From: Achromobacter sp. MFA1 R4
Lineage (GTDB): Bacteria; Pseudomonadota; Gammaproteobacteria; Burkholderiales; Burkholderiaceae_B
Direction: 5' to 3'
Assembly (NCBI RefSeq): GCF_900156745.1
Contig: NZ_LT707065.1
Span: 5,158,086-5,222,085 of the forward strand
DNA length: 64,000 nucleotides
The notes beneath the pieces are model-generated. The model made no database searches, was not told the origin of the DNA, and saw only the letters and a program-made list of their open reading frames with translations. Both the position numbers and the translations under genes were made by a program. This document shows positions 7,844-16,592 of this stretch, one piece after another; position 1 is the stretch's first letter, and the number at the start of each line of letters is the position of its first letter.

Positions 7844-9133
7844 ATGACCTGCACTCATACCCACCCCACCGAGGCCTGTTCCTCTCACGCGCCGGCCATC
7901 GCCGAGCAACCTATCCATATCGAACGCCGCTGGCCCGAGGAAGGCCACACTCGCATACCGAACTGGGTTTACACCGATCCTGCCGTATTTCAAAAGGAGA
8001 TGGACGTCTTCTTCAACGGCAAGACCTGGAACTACATTGGATTGGAGTGCGAGGTGCCGGAAGTCGGTTGCTACAAGCGCAACTGGATAGGCACCAGCCC
8101 AGTCATCATGGTGCGCACCGACAGCGGCGAGATCGCTGTGCTCGAAAACCGGTGTGCGCACCGTGGTGCGCAAATCTGCTGGCAGAACACCGGCAAGGTG
8201 AAAGACTTCACATGCCCCTACCACCAGTGGAACTATGACTTGAACGGCAATCTGCAGGGCGTGCCGTTCCGCCGCGGCGCGATGGGCAAGGGCGGCATGC
8301 CACGCGATTTCGATCCCAAGCAGAACGGGATCCGGAAACTCCGCAGCGTCAATCGTGGCGGATCGATCTGGGCGACGTTTTCGGATGAGGCGCCCAGCTT
8401 CGAGGACTTCTGCGGGGCCGAGGTGTTGGCAGAAATTGATCACATGCTGCCGGGAAAGAAGCTCAAATTGCTTGGGTATAGCCGCCAATTGATTCCCAGC
8501 AATTGGAAGATGTACTTGGAAAACCTCAAGGATCCCTACCACGCCACGCTGCTGCACACGTTCTATATCACTTTCGGCCTGTGGCGCGCCGATTCCAAAT
8601 CCGAGTGCATTCCGACCGGCGGCGGCGCGCACAGCGTGATGGTGTCGCACAACGAAGGGAAGAAAGTCACGGAGGCGACTTCCGAGATGAGCCGCTTCCG
8701 CAATGACCTGGAACTGCTCGATCTGGAAACCGTAACGCCCAGGCAAGAGTTCAACCGGGGTCGCGTCGGCGGCGCGTGGGTGTTTCCGGCTGCGCAGTTC
8801 GGCATCCAGGCCAACTCGCTCAAGACGCGGCACGTGATACCGCGTAGCCCGACTGAACACGAACTGGTCTTCACCTATTACGGCTACGAAGACGACGATG
8901 AGGAAATGACGCGATTGCGTCTAAAACACGCCAATTTGCTTGGACCGGCGGGGTTCGTGTCGATGGACGACAGCGAAATGCTCAACCAGGTCCAGATTGG
9001 CGTCACCGGCTATCCCGATGCGCGCGGCATCGTGGAGATGGGTGGGCGGGACACGGAACCCGCTGACTACATGGTGACCGAGGTGCTCATCCGGTCGTTC
9101 TATCAGTATTACCGCCAGGCAATGGGGTTTTGA
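7844..9133 (+). CDS. Rieske ring-hydroxylating oxygenase, large (alpha) subunit
   Basis: The product has 429 residues. The Rieske [2Fe-2S] ligands are C104 and H106 (CAHRG) and C124 and H127 (CPYHQW). The mononuclear iron site is in ENLKDPYHATLLHTF, with D230 bridging and H233 and H238 as ligands. It activates O2 to hydroxylate an aromatic acid, using electrons from the ferredoxin and reductase encoded next. The FGLWRADSKSE segment after the iron site recalls anthranilate (AndAc) and salicylate 5-hydroxylase (NagG) large subunits. The substrate is therefore probably a benzoate bearing an ortho amino or hydroxyl group. Confidence 0.92.
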   Translation: MTCTHTHPTEACSSHAPAIAEQPIHIERRWPEEGHTRIPNWVYTDPAVFQKEMDVFFNGKTWNYIGLECEVPEVGCYKRNWIGTSPVIMVRTDSGEIAVLENRCAHRGAQICWQNTGKVKDFTCPYHQWNYDLNGNLQGVPFRRGAMGKGGMPRDFDPKQNGIRKLRSVNRGGSIWATFSDEAPSFEDFCGAEVLAEIDHMLPGKKLKLLGYSRQLIPSNWKMYLENLKDPYHATLLHTFYITFGLWRADSKSECIPTGGGAHSVMVSHNEGKKVTEATSEMSRFRNDLELLDLETVTPRQEFNRGRVGGAWVFPAAQFGIQANSLKTRHVIPRSPTEHELVFTYYGYEDDDEEMTRLRLKHANLLGPAGFVSMDDSEMLNQVQIGVTGYPDARGIVEMGGRDTEPADYMVTEVLIRSFYQYYRQAMGF

Positions 9134-9135
9134 TC

Positions 9136-9465
9136 ATGGTCGATACCGAAATTTGGAAACCGGTGGCGCTGGTGAAGGATATTTCGCCGGACACGCACAC
9201 CCTGCGCGTGATGCTGGAAGGGGAGGCCGTCTGTCTCTATGACTTGGACGGAAAGGTTTGTGCGACGCAGGACAAGTGTCCGCACGGCAATGCCAGTCTG
9301 GCCGAAGGCTGGGTCGAGGATGGCACGGTCGAGTGCCCGTTGCACCAAGGCGTGTTCGAAATCGCCACAGGCAAACATCAGTGTCCGCCCGTGACCTCCG
9401 ACCTGCGCTGTTATGAAGTCCGGATCGAGGACGGCACCGTGTTCCTACGGTCCGAGGCGGCATGA
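9136..9465 (+). CDS. Rieske [2Fe-2S] ferredoxin of the oxygenase
   Basis: This Rieske ferredoxin has 109 residues with ligands C48 and H50 (CPHGNASL) and C67 and H70 (CPLHQGVF). It shuttles electrons from the FAD reductase to the oxygenase. The ATG at 9136 follows the alpha-subunit stop by 2 bp. Its stop overlaps the next start (ATGA), so translation of the three electron-transfer and oxygenase genes is probably coupled. Confidence 0.92.
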   Translation: MVDTEIWKPVALVKDISPDTHTLRVMLEGEAVCLYDLDGKVCATQDKCPHGNASLAEGWVEDGTVECPLHQGVFEIATGKHQCPPVTSDLRCYEVRIEDGTVFLRSEAA

Positions 9466-10706
9466 GCGCGCCCGGCACCATGCTGATCGTTGGCGCGGGC
9501 CAGGCGGGTGCGTGGGCGGCGCGTACGCTGCGCGAGAGCGGGCATGCCGGCCGCATCGTGCTGTGCGGCGCGGAAAGACACGCACCGTACGAGCGCCCAC
9601 CCTTGTCGAAGGGGCTGATTACTGGCGTCAGCAGCGTGGCGGATTCCGAGGTTCTCGGGCTTGCCGAAATGGAGGATCGAGCGATCGAATTCCTGCCATC
9701 CCTGGAAGCCGTGAAGATCGATCCGGCCAGCCGCGCCGTGTTGTTTGGCGACGGGCAAAAAATCAGCTATGAAAAGTTGCTGCTGGCAACCGGCGGAAGT
9801 CCCTGCCGCCCGCGTCTGCCGGGGCTCGACAGCCCGCGGGTGCACACGTTGCGCACGCTTGACGATGCGTTGGCGCTGCGGCGGGCATTCGCCCAAGCGC
9901 CGCGAACCGTAATCATAGGCGGCGGCTGGATTGGGCTGGAGACAGCCGCTACGGCGTGTTCGTTGGGCTGTTCGGTTTCCGTGATCGAGGCCAGCCCACG
10001 CCTTTGCGGCCGCAGCCTGATGTCGCCGGTGTCGGAGTGGCTACTTGAACGCCACGAGGCCGCCGGCGTCCGCGTACGGCTGGGGCATGGCGTGACAGCG
10101 CTCAACGACGATGCCGACGGCATTCGCGTGCGCCTCGACGACGGCAGCGTGATCGTGGCCGATCTGGTGTTGGTGGGCGTGGGCATGCAACCCAACGACG
10201 CGCTTGCCCGCGAGGCAGGGTTGGACTGCGGGCAGGGCGTTCGTGTCGATGCCGCTTGCCGGACCTCGGATCCGCACATCTATGCGGCTGGCGATGTGGC
10301 GGTGCTGGCGCATCCCCGCGCGCCGCAGGGGCTGCGTCTCGAGTCGTGGCAGAACGCTCAGGATCAGGGCGTCGCGGCAGCGCGCGCAATGCTGGGGCAG
10401 ACGGTCGCTTACATGCCGGTGCCGCTGCTTTGGTCCGAACAATATGAACACATGATCCAGATCGCAGGTTTCCCGAATCTGGCGCAGCACACACTGTGGC
10501 GCGCCACGCCCGGCGGCGGCAGGCTTTACCTCGGCGTGGATACCAGCGGCGTAACGGTCGCGGCGGTCGGCATCGATGCCGGTCGGGACTTCCGAGCCGC
10601 TCGAAAATCTGTCGAGCAGAACGCGCAAGCGCCGCTCGCCGGCTACCAATCCTGTGACGCCTCAGCCCCCGCCGGGTCGTCCGCGAACTCGGAGTTGACG
10701 GCATGA
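9462..10706 (+). CDS. FAD-dependent ferredoxin reductase of the oxygenase
   Basis: This flavoprotein has 414 residues of the BphA4/AndAa type. The FAD dinucleotide motif LIVGAGQAGAWAA lies at residues 8-20. The NAD motif VIIGGGWIGLETAA is near residue 150 and the second FAD-contact AAGDVAVL near residue 270. It passes electrons from NADH to the Rieske ferredoxin. This makes a three-component system with a GSH-reductase-type reductase, unlike NagAa-type reductases that carry their own plant-type [2Fe-2S]. Both ends overlap neighbouring genes by 4 bp. Confidence 0.9.
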   Translation: MSAPGTMLIVGAGQAGAWAARTLRESGHAGRIVLCGAERHAPYERPPLSKGLITGVSSVADSEVLGLAEMEDRAIEFLPSLEAVKIDPASRAVLFGDGQKISYEKLLLATGGSPCRPRLPGLDSPRVHTLRTLDDALALRRAFAQAPRTVIIGGGWIGLETAATACSLGCSVSVIEASPRLCGRSLMSPVSEWLLERHEAAGVRVRLGHGVTALNDDADGIRVRLDDGSVIVADLVLVGVGMQPNDALAREAGLDCGQGVRVDAACRTSDPHIYAAGDVAVLAHPRAPQGLRLESWQNAQDQGVAAARAMLGQTVAYMPVPLLWSEQYEHMIQIAGFPNLAQHTLWRATPGGGRLYLGVDTSGVTVAAVGIDAGRDFRAARKSVEQNAQAPLAGYQSCDASAPAGSSANSELTA

Positions 10707-11134
10707 ACGATAAGACCCCCCCACGCTGCGAGGACGCCGCTGCGCAGGTGCTGATTTTCTTTGAAGCGCTGGACCAGCGGCGTCACGGCGATGTTGCCAA
10801 GCTGATGGCCAGCGATGGAACCTGGCACCGGCAAGGGCGCGCGCTGACCGGTCCCGACGAAGTGGCGGCGGCGCTTGCCACACGTGACCCCGCTCGCCAG
10901 ACGGCGCACATCGTCACCAACCTACAGGCGGAGCTTACCGATCCCGGCCGCGCGCGCGTGCGCTTCTATCTGCTTGCTTACGAGAGCCGAACCGACGGGG
11001 GTACGCAGGACGCAGCACCACGTCTGGTCGCGATCCGCTTCTGCACTGACGAGCTTGTGCATGGCGAATCAGGCTGGCGCTTCGCCAGCCGGGCAAGCCA
11101 CCGCCACCTGCCTCCTGAGGCGCTTGCGCGCTGA
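10703..11134 (+). CDS. SnoaL-like / NTF2-fold protein
   Basis: The product has 143 residues. An N-terminal helix-rich segment, FFEALDQRRHGDVAKLMASDGTWHRQG, resembles SnoaL/NTF2-like polyketide-cyclase folds. It is distantly similar in fold to dioxygenase beta subunits but is much more divergent than the 7338-7829 gene. It overlaps the reductase stop by 4 bp, so it belongs to the operon. It may isomerise or cyclise an intermediate or be an accessory to the oxygenase. No catalytic residues can be assigned. Confidence 0.65.
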   Translation: MNDKTPPRCEDAAAQVLIFFEALDQRRHGDVAKLMASDGTWHRQGRALTGPDEVAAALATRDPARQTAHIVTNLQAELTDPGRARVRFYLLAYESRTDGGTQDAAPRLVAIRFCTDELVHGESGWRFASRASHRHLPPEALAR

Positions 11135-11166
11135 TACCCGAATCCCTTTCCTAATAGAGGTCATTC

Positions 11167-11973
11167 ATGGCTCTTGACGCCACCCTCATTGATGCCATTG
11201 CGCGCCGCCTACACGAGGCGGAACGCTCCCGCACCCAGATCCGACAAATATCTCTCGATCATCCCGAGATGGATATCAAGGATGGTTACGCGATTCAGCG
11301 CCGTTGGGTCGAACTCAAACTAACCGAAGGCCGCCGACTGGTGGGTCACAAGATCGGTCTTACCTCTCGTGCCATGCAATTGTCGTCGCAGATCGACGAG
11401 CCCGATTTCGGTGCGCTGCTCGACGATATGTTGTTTGCTGACGGGGCGGTGATCGACCGTGATAGATTCATCGTGCCGCGACTGGAGGTCGAACTCGCAT
11501 TCATTCTGGACAAGCCGCTGCGGGGGCCGAACGTCACGCTGTTCGACGTGCTGGATTCGGTGCGATACGTGATTCCGGCGTTGGAGATCATTGATGCGCG
11601 ATCTCATCAGATAGACCCCGAATCCCATCGGCCGCGCAAAGTTTTCGACACCATCGCCGATAACGCCGCCAACGCCGGGGTCGTGATGGGTGGTCGTCCG
11701 GTCCGCGTCAATGATGTCGACCTGCGCTGGGTTGGCGCCATCCTTTCGCGCAATGCCGTGATTGAGGAGACCGGCCTCGCCGCCGGCGTCCTGAACCATC
11801 CGGCGAACGGTGTGGTGTGGTTGGCCAACAGGCTTGCCGGCCACGACGTGGGCCTGGAGCGCGATCAGATCGTGCTGAGCGGATCCTTCACGCGTCCCGT
11901 CTATGCCGAACGCGGCGATGTCTTTCATGTCGACTACGGCCCGCTGGGTGCCGTGAGCTGCTGCTTCAAATGA
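11167..11973 (+). CDS. 2-oxo-hept-3-ene-1,7-dioate hydratase-like (HpaH family)
   Basis: This hydratase of 268 residues is close to HpaH/Mhp[13 protein letters not shown] and [12 protein letters not shown] are signature segments carrying the metal-binding glutamates. LVGHKIG and GVVMGG are also typical. It adds water to an oxo-enoate to give the 4-hydroxy-2-oxo acid that the next gene's aldolase splits. AGAGGTCATTCATG gives a usable ribosome site. The match to the seven-carbon dioate branch (HpaH) fits ring opening of a monohydroxylated benzoate. Confidence 0.88.
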   Translation: MALDATLIDAIARRLHEAERSRTQIRQISLDHPEMDIKDGYAIQRRWVELKLTEGRRLVGHKIGLTSRAMQLSSQIDEPDFGALLDDMLFADGAVIDRDRFIVPRLEVELAFILDKPLRGPNVTLFDVLDSVRYVIPALEIIDARSHQIDPESHRPRKVFDTIADNAANAGVVMGGRPVRVNDVDLRWVGAILSRNAVIEETGLAAGVLNHPANGVVWLANRLAGHDVGLERDQIVLSGSFTRPVYAERGDVFHVDYGPLGAVSCCFK

Positions 11974-12776
11974 TGGCCATGAAAACACCGAACAACACTT
12001 TCAAAGCCGCGCTGGCGCGCGGCGAATCCCAAATCGGTCTGTGGCTGGGGCTGGCCAATGGCTATGCCGCGGAAGTGGTGGCGGGTGCGGGTTTTGACTG
12101 GCTGCTCATCGATGGCGAACATGCGCCCAATACGTTGGACAGCATTCTGGCGCAGCTGCAGACATTAGCCGCCTATCCATTGGAACCCGTGGTGCGCCCA
12201 GCCTGGAATGATCCCGTCGAGATCAAACGCCTACTCGACTTGGGCGCGAGAACGCTGCTGGTGCCGATGATACAGAGCGCCGATGAAGCCGCCGCGGCGG
12301 TGGCGGCGATGCGGTATCCGCCGTCCGGTATACGGGGCGTGGGGAGTGCACTGGCACGGGCTTCGCGCTGGCAACGACTGCCTGCCTATCTGGAGGAGGC
12401 TAATGGCGCAATGTGCACGCTCGTTCAGGTCGAAACCCGGCGCGGGATCGAGGCCCTGGACGAAATCTGTGCCGTTGACGGCGTGGACGGCGTTTTCATC
12501 GGACCGGCGGACCTCGCGGCCGACTATGGGTATCTGGGACGGCCTGGTGATCCGGCAATGCAAGAGGTTATCGAGGCCGGATTGAAGCGCATCCGGCTGC
12601 ATGGCAAGGCGGCGGGCATCCTGGTCAGCGACCAGAAACTCGCAGCACGGTACATCGAATGCGGCAGCTTGTTCACTGCCGTGGGCGTGGACGCCACGTT
12701 GCTTGCTCGGGCAGCAACCGATTTGGCTGCGCGGTATGGCCGCGCCGCCACCAGCGGCGTGGCGGGCATTTATTGA
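11970..12776 (+). CDS. HpcH/HpaI-family 4-hydroxy-2-oxo-acid aldolase
   Basis: This class II pyruvate aldolase has 268 residues. [12 protein letters not shown], the metal-site glutamate in [12 protein letters not shown], and [16 protein letters not shown] are family hallmarks. It should release pyruvate plus an aldehyde (succinate semialdehyde or an analogue) from the hydratase product. Three in-frame ATGs lie at 11970, 11973 and 11979. The first overlaps the hydratase stop in the common ATGA arrangement. Confidence 0.88.
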   Translation: MMAMKTPNNTFKAALARGESQIGLWLGLANGYAAEVVAGAGFDWLLIDGEHAPNTLDSILAQLQTLAAYPLEPVVRPAWNDPVEIKRLLDLGARTLLVPMIQSADEAAAAVAAMRYPPSGIRGVGSALARASRWQRLPAYLEEANGAMCTLVQVETRRGIEALDEICAVDGVDGVFIGPADLAADYGYLGRPGDPAMQEVIEAGLKRIRLHGKAAGILVSDQKLAARYIECGSLFTAVGVDATLLARAATDLAARYGRAATSGVAGIY

Positions 12777-12860
12777 ATCAGAGTCGGCGGACATTTCGCC
12801 GAGGATTCTGCACACCGAAAGGCCAGGATAAGGCCATCGGAAACCTATGGAGACAACGAT

Positions 12861-13853
12861 ATGAGTTTCGGCAAGTCGAAAAGGGCCCTGTGGGCCATCA
12901 GCATCGCATCCTTTATCGCATCGGCCGCACCGGTCAGCAGCGCGATCGGTGGCGATTCTTGGCCCAGCCGGCCAATCAACCTGATCGTACCGTTCCCGGC
13001 GGGCGGCGGGGGAGACACGCTGGCGCGGCTGATCAGTGAGCCGCTGGCGCGCGAACTGGGCCAGACCATCGTGATCGAGAACAAGCCAGGTGCCGGCGGC
13101 AATATCGGGACGGCCACTGCGTCTCGCGCGGAACCCAACGGCTATACGCTGGCGTACGCTACCAATGGCACGCAGGCGATCAATCACTGGCTCTACAAGA
13201 CGACAGGATTCTCCCGTGACGATTTCGAACCGATTTCGCGCCTGACCACGATCGCCGCCGCGGTCGTGGTCAATCCCAATGAGCCTTACCGCTCGCTTCA
13301 AGAACTGCTCGACGCCGCGCGTGCGAAGCCTGGTTCGCTCACCTGTGGATCAGCCGGCAACGGCACGACCTCGCACCTGGCCTGTGAACAGCTTAAGCAG
13401 ATGGCAGGCGTAAGCATTGTTCACATTCCCTATAAGGGAGGAGCGGCGGCAATGACCGACCTGATGGGTGGCCGGCTTTCCCTGCTGATCGACGTGATGC
13501 CAAACGTCGCACCGCAAATTAAAGCGAATCGCTTGCGAGCGCTTGCGGTCACCACCAGCGAACGCGTAGCCTCCGTGCCTGACATTCCTACCGTGGCCGA
13601 GGCGGGCGTTCCGGGGTACTCATTCTTTGCCTGGGACGCACTGTATGCACCCAAAGGGACACCGACTGCGGTACTGGATCGTGTGAACGCCGCCGTGCAC
13701 AAAATTCTGTCTCAAGCCGAAGTGCGATCCCAATTGGAGGTTAGGGGGGCTCAGCCCGCACCGACGTCTCGCGAAGGACTGAAACAGTTCTCAAATGAAG
13801 AGTATGACCGATTGGGCAAGGTCGTTCGTACTGCCGGCGCCATGATCGACTGA
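12861..13853 (+). CDS. Bug-family (tripartite tricarboxylate transporter) solute-binding protein
   Basis: This periplasmic protein has 330 residues with an N-terminal signal peptide (hydrophobic run over about residues 9-28). Family hallmarks are WPSRPINLIVPFPAGGGGD, ENKPGAGGNIGT and VHIPYKGGAAAMTDLMGG. Such proteins are greatly expanded in Bordetella and relatives and bind carboxylates or aromatic acids. As the last gene of the operon it probably captures the pathway substrate. No TctA/TctB membrane partner is encoded here. Confidence 0.9.
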   Translation: MSFGKSKRALWAISIASFIASAAPVSSAIGGDSWPSRPINLIVPFPAGGGGDTLARLISEPLARELGQTIVIENKPGAGGNIGTATASRAEPNGYTLAYATNGTQAINHWLYKTTGFSRDDFEPISRLTTIAAAVVVNPNEPYRSLQELLDAARAKPGSLTCGSAGNGTTSHLACEQLKQMAGVSIVHIPYKGGAAAMTDLMGGRLSLLIDVMPNVAPQIKANRLRALAVTTSERVASVPDIPTVAEAGVPGYSFFAWDALYAPKGTPTAVLDRVNAAVHKILSQAEVRSQLEVRGAQPAPTSREGLKQFSNEEYDRLGKVVRTAGAMID

Positions 13854-13867
13854 GTCATTTAACGGAT

Positions 13868-13901
13868 GCGTTGGCGGCGACTACCAGTTCGCCGTCAACG
13901 C
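13868..13901. terminator. Strong hairpin after the aromatic operon
   Basis: Two 13-bp arms (GCGTTGGCGGCGA and TCGCCGTCAACGC, one mismatch) enclose an 8-nt loop, 14 bp after the Bug-protein stop. There is no T-tract, so it may be a Rho-assisted terminator or an mRNA-end stabiliser rather than an intrinsic terminator. Confidence 0.5.
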
Positions 13902-14238
13902 CGTATCGAAGCAGAACGTTGCGTGAGTGAACCAAACGCCGAGTTTCTCTGGAGGAATGGCATGTGAAGCGCGCGATGTTGGCGCGTTTGGATAATTATC
14001 GTTAGTGCGCATAATGTGTATTATGTAAAGTAACGGATAGGCCAAGCTACCGGGTATTCGCCCCTGCCGCAACGCTTCGACAAGACGCCTCTCCCGGCTG
14101 GCACGTCGCGCGCCGCCCAGTACAGCCAAGGCAGCAGACACAAGCCGTTACTGACTTATCTGCCCAACGGGGCTCATGATGGCACCGTAATCGGTCGCGT
14201 TTCTGGATCCGCCGCACGCCCGCACCTCCCCGCACGAC
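13902..14238. other. Intergenic region without a recognisable gene
   Basis: This stretch separates the aromatic operon from the H-NS-like gene and contains no convincing coding frame. It includes an AT-rich patch with two small palindromes, GATAATTATC at 13991-14000 and CATAAT-GTGT-ATTATG at 14010-14025. These could be regulatory or part of a promoter. Nothing else is seen. Confidence 0.4.
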
Positions 14239-14508
14239 TCAGACCACAAGAAAACGTTTGCGGTCTTGCCCTCGTATCCAGTTCGGCGGCCTGCCGATGC
14301 CGTTCCATGTCTGTCCCGTTTCGGGATGGCGATACCGCACCAGATCGGAAAGATCAGGGCCGAACAACTGACCTTGCGTGATTCCGTATTCTCGAATTTT
14401 CTGGCGAATGTCCGCCACTAGCAGCTGCAACGCCTGACGGCGCAAGTGTTCCGCCTCGACTTCGAGGCTGCGTATGCGCTCCTTGACCTGCCGGTAGTCT
14501 TGCGTCAT
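14239..14508 (-). CDS. H-NS-family nucleoid protein
   Basis: This small protein has 89 residues. An N-terminal coiled-coil segment, VKERIRSLEVEAEHLRRQALQ, would dimerise. The C-terminal DNA-binding motif YRHPETGQTWNGIGRPPNWI follows the H-NS pattern of a TW-G-GRPP-WI core, with Ile between the two glycines. H-NS proteins silence AT-rich or acquired DNA. The ATG at 14508 gives a normal N terminus, while the frame is open from a TTG at 14538. It is divergent from the AraC gene and may regulate it. Confidence 0.85.
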   Translation of the reverse strand: MTQDYRQVKERIRSLEVEAEHLRRQALQLLVADIRQKIREYGITQGQLFGPDLSDLVRYRHPETGQTWNGIGRPPNWIRGQDRKRFLVV

Positions 14509-14601
14509 GGATTCACCCGGTCTGAAGTTTGCAATCAATAAGAGAACCCGCCCCGTCTGTGGGGGTTATCCGAAAAGCGAATTCTCCGAGGAGTTTTTGC
14601 A

Positions 14602-15582
14602 ATGCCGATTCAAGCCGTCTACATGCAGCACGTCTATGCGGGGCTCGAGCCTTTGCAGGCTTTCGATGTCGTGTATGGCGGCAGCTTCGAGCACCGATTG
14701 ATCTCGTCCAAGCTCGCGGAAATGGAGCATCAGCGATTGACGCTCGGCGAAGTGCGGCTGGAGACAGGCCGCTACGAATTCCCGGTGATCGCCCATGGCA
14801 CCATGCCCACGGACGGGATCTGCATCGGATTCATGGCGGAAGGCGGCGAATGGACCCGCTGCAATACGGCCGCGATCCACTCCGAAGAGATACAGGTCTA
14901 TCCGGAAGGCATCGAGCTTCTGTATCACGCCAGCGGACATTCCCGCTGGGTGAACTTCACGGCGCCCGAAGGACAAATGCAGCAGATCGCGATTGCGCGT
15001 ACGGGCCGGCCCTTGCGGCTGCGCAGGCATGGGCTGCATTCGATACATCTGCGACGGGGCGGACGGCTGGCGTTGACCACGCTCACCAGCGATGCGCTGG
15101 GGCTGGCGCGGCGGCTTCAGGCCGATGGCGGCATGGCGCCGGCGCTGGCCGAAGAGGTATGCGAGTCGTTGCTGACAGGCTACGTGGACGCCCTCTCCGC
15201 GGCGCCGCCGCCATGCAAGCCGGAAAAAATGGCCGTGGAACAACGCCATTACCATTTGATCGCTGCGTGCGAACGGCTGGTCCTGTCCGGCGAAGCCACC
15301 GACGTCGCGCTGACGGACGTGGCCCGGCGCAGCGGCTACACCCTGCGCTCGCTCGAGATGATTTTTCGCCGCAGCGTCGGCATGCCGCCCGGGCGGTGGT
15401 TCATGACGGCGCGGCTGAACGGCGCATTGCGCGATCTGCTGACTTGCGGCCCCGACGCCACGGTCTCCGACATCGCCTTGAAGTGGGGTTTTCGGCACAT
15501 GTCGCGCTTTGCCGAGTACTACCGCAACACGTTCGGCGAGTTGCCCAGCGCCACCCTCGCCCGCTCGAGCCCCCGGCCCTGA
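14602..15582 (+). CDS. AraC-family transcriptional regulator
   Basis: The product has 326 residues. The C-terminal 100 hold two helix-turn-helix units: TDVARRSGYTLRSLEMIFRRSVGMPPGRW, then VSDIALKWGFRHMSRFAEYYRNTFGELPS. The N-terminal part is an uncharacterised sensor domain. GAGGAG 10 bp upstream supports the ATG at 14602. It converges on the outer-membrane protein gene with only 17 bp between stops. No target can be assigned from context. Confidence 0.88.
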   Translation: MPIQAVYMQHVYAGLEPLQAFDVVYGGSFEHRLISSKLAEMEHQRLTLGEVRLETGRYEFPVIAHGTMPTDGICIGFMAEGGEWTRCNTAAIHSEEIQVYPEGIELLYHASGHSRWVNFTAPEGQMQQIAIARTGRPLRLRRHGLHSIHLRRGGRLALTTLTSDALGLARRLQADGGMAPALAEEVCESLLTGYVDALSAAPPPCKPEKMAVEQRHYHLIAACERLVLSGEATDVALTDVARRSGYTLRSLEMIFRRSVGMPPGRWFMTARLNGALRDLLTCGPDATVSDIALKWGFRHMSRFAEYYRNTFGELPSATLARSSPRP

Positions 15583-15599
15583 TTCTGTAGCCCCGTCCA

Positions 15600-16583
15600 T
15601 CAGAAGCTCACCGCCAGCCCGACCGAGAAGCCGGACACGTTGTTGCCGAACACGTAGCGGCCCACCAGGCGCGTGCGGGTGATGAACAGGTTGTAGGCGC
15701 TTGAATCCAGTTCCAGGCCCGCGCCCACGGAAGTGAGGCGGTCAAACCCGAGGATTCCCTTTTGATCGCCCAGGAATTCGGAGTGGGTCAGTTCCAGCAC
15801 GTAGCGCAGCGGCCGCTGCAGCGCGACGATGCCCGTGGGCGCCCGATAGCGCGCCCATAGATTGGCGGATTGCGCGATGGCATTGCCGCTTACCGCCGCG
15901 GAGCTGTCGAAGCTGCTCAGGCGGATATCGGAATAGCGCAGTTCCACGTCGACCTCGTAGCCCGGCCGGTAGTGTTCGTAATCCAGCATGATGGAACCCC
16001 CCAGCCCATACGCGTTCAGGGAGCCCCGGTCCAGGAAGTCGACATCCCTGCCGGTGCGCTGCCCCACATACCAGCTTGCGGCGCGCAGGTCGCTGGTCAC
16101 ATTGCCCAGCGCGATGTTGAAGATGGGACGCAGCTTGAGTTCATCGGTCAGCTTGAAATCCCAGCCGATACCTCCCGTGGCCGAGACGCTGTTCCATTTG
16201 GCGGGGATGCGCCGCGTTTCGGCGCCCTGCGAGGCGACGAAGGTCGGATCGTATCGGCTGCCGGCCAGCACGCCTTCCAGATAGATGGGTACGGAATCGG
16301 AAATCGTGTCCCCTCCCCCCAGCTGCGTCATGAAGAACTGGGTGGATCCCGAGGTCGAGCCCCCGCCGCTGCCGATGTTGAGCGAGCTGGTCGTGATGTC
16401 GGGAACAATGGAGAACGACATCAGCGCCAGCACGCCGTTGGCGCGCTTCTGCAGGTCGTCATTGCTCAGGCGCACGCCCTCCTGGGCCCAGGCGGCGGCT
16501 GGCGCGCCGCACGCCGCCGCCAGCGTCCATGCCCCGAAACCTACGGCTGCCCGCTGCGCCAAGCGCTCGCCACCGGTGGCCAT
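15600..16583 (-). CDS. Outer-membrane beta-barrel protein
   Basis: The product has 327 residues with an N-terminal signal peptide ending near AAAWAQ (about residue 34). Alternating hydrophobic strands follow (for example GYEVDVELRYSDI, RYVLELTHSEF, VGRYVFGNNVSGFSVGLAVSF), and the last residue is phenylalanine, as in BAM-assembled barrels. A Gly/Ser-rich, low-complexity segment lies near residues 70-80. I do not recognise a specific family. It is the last gene of the long minus-strand sulfatase/MoxR series, 9 bp after the membrane-protein gene. Confidence 0.7.
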   Translation of the reverse strand: MATGGERLAQRAAVGFGAWTLAAACGAPAAAWAQEGVRLSNDDLQKRANGVLALMSFSIVPDITTSSLNIGSGGGSTSGSTQFFMTQLGGGDTISDSVPIYLEGVLAGSRYDPTFVASQGAETRRIPAKWNSVSATGGIGWDFKLTDELKLRPIFNIALGNVTSDLRAASWYVGQRTGRDVDFLDRGSLNAYGLGGSIMLDYEHYRPGYEVDVELRYSDIRLSSFDSSAAVSGNAIAQSANLWARYRAPTGIVALQRPLRYVLELTHSEFLGDQKGILGFDRLTSVGAGLELDSSAYNLFITRTRLVGRYVFGNNVSGFSVGLAVSF

Positions 16584-16592
16584 GGGCTTCTC

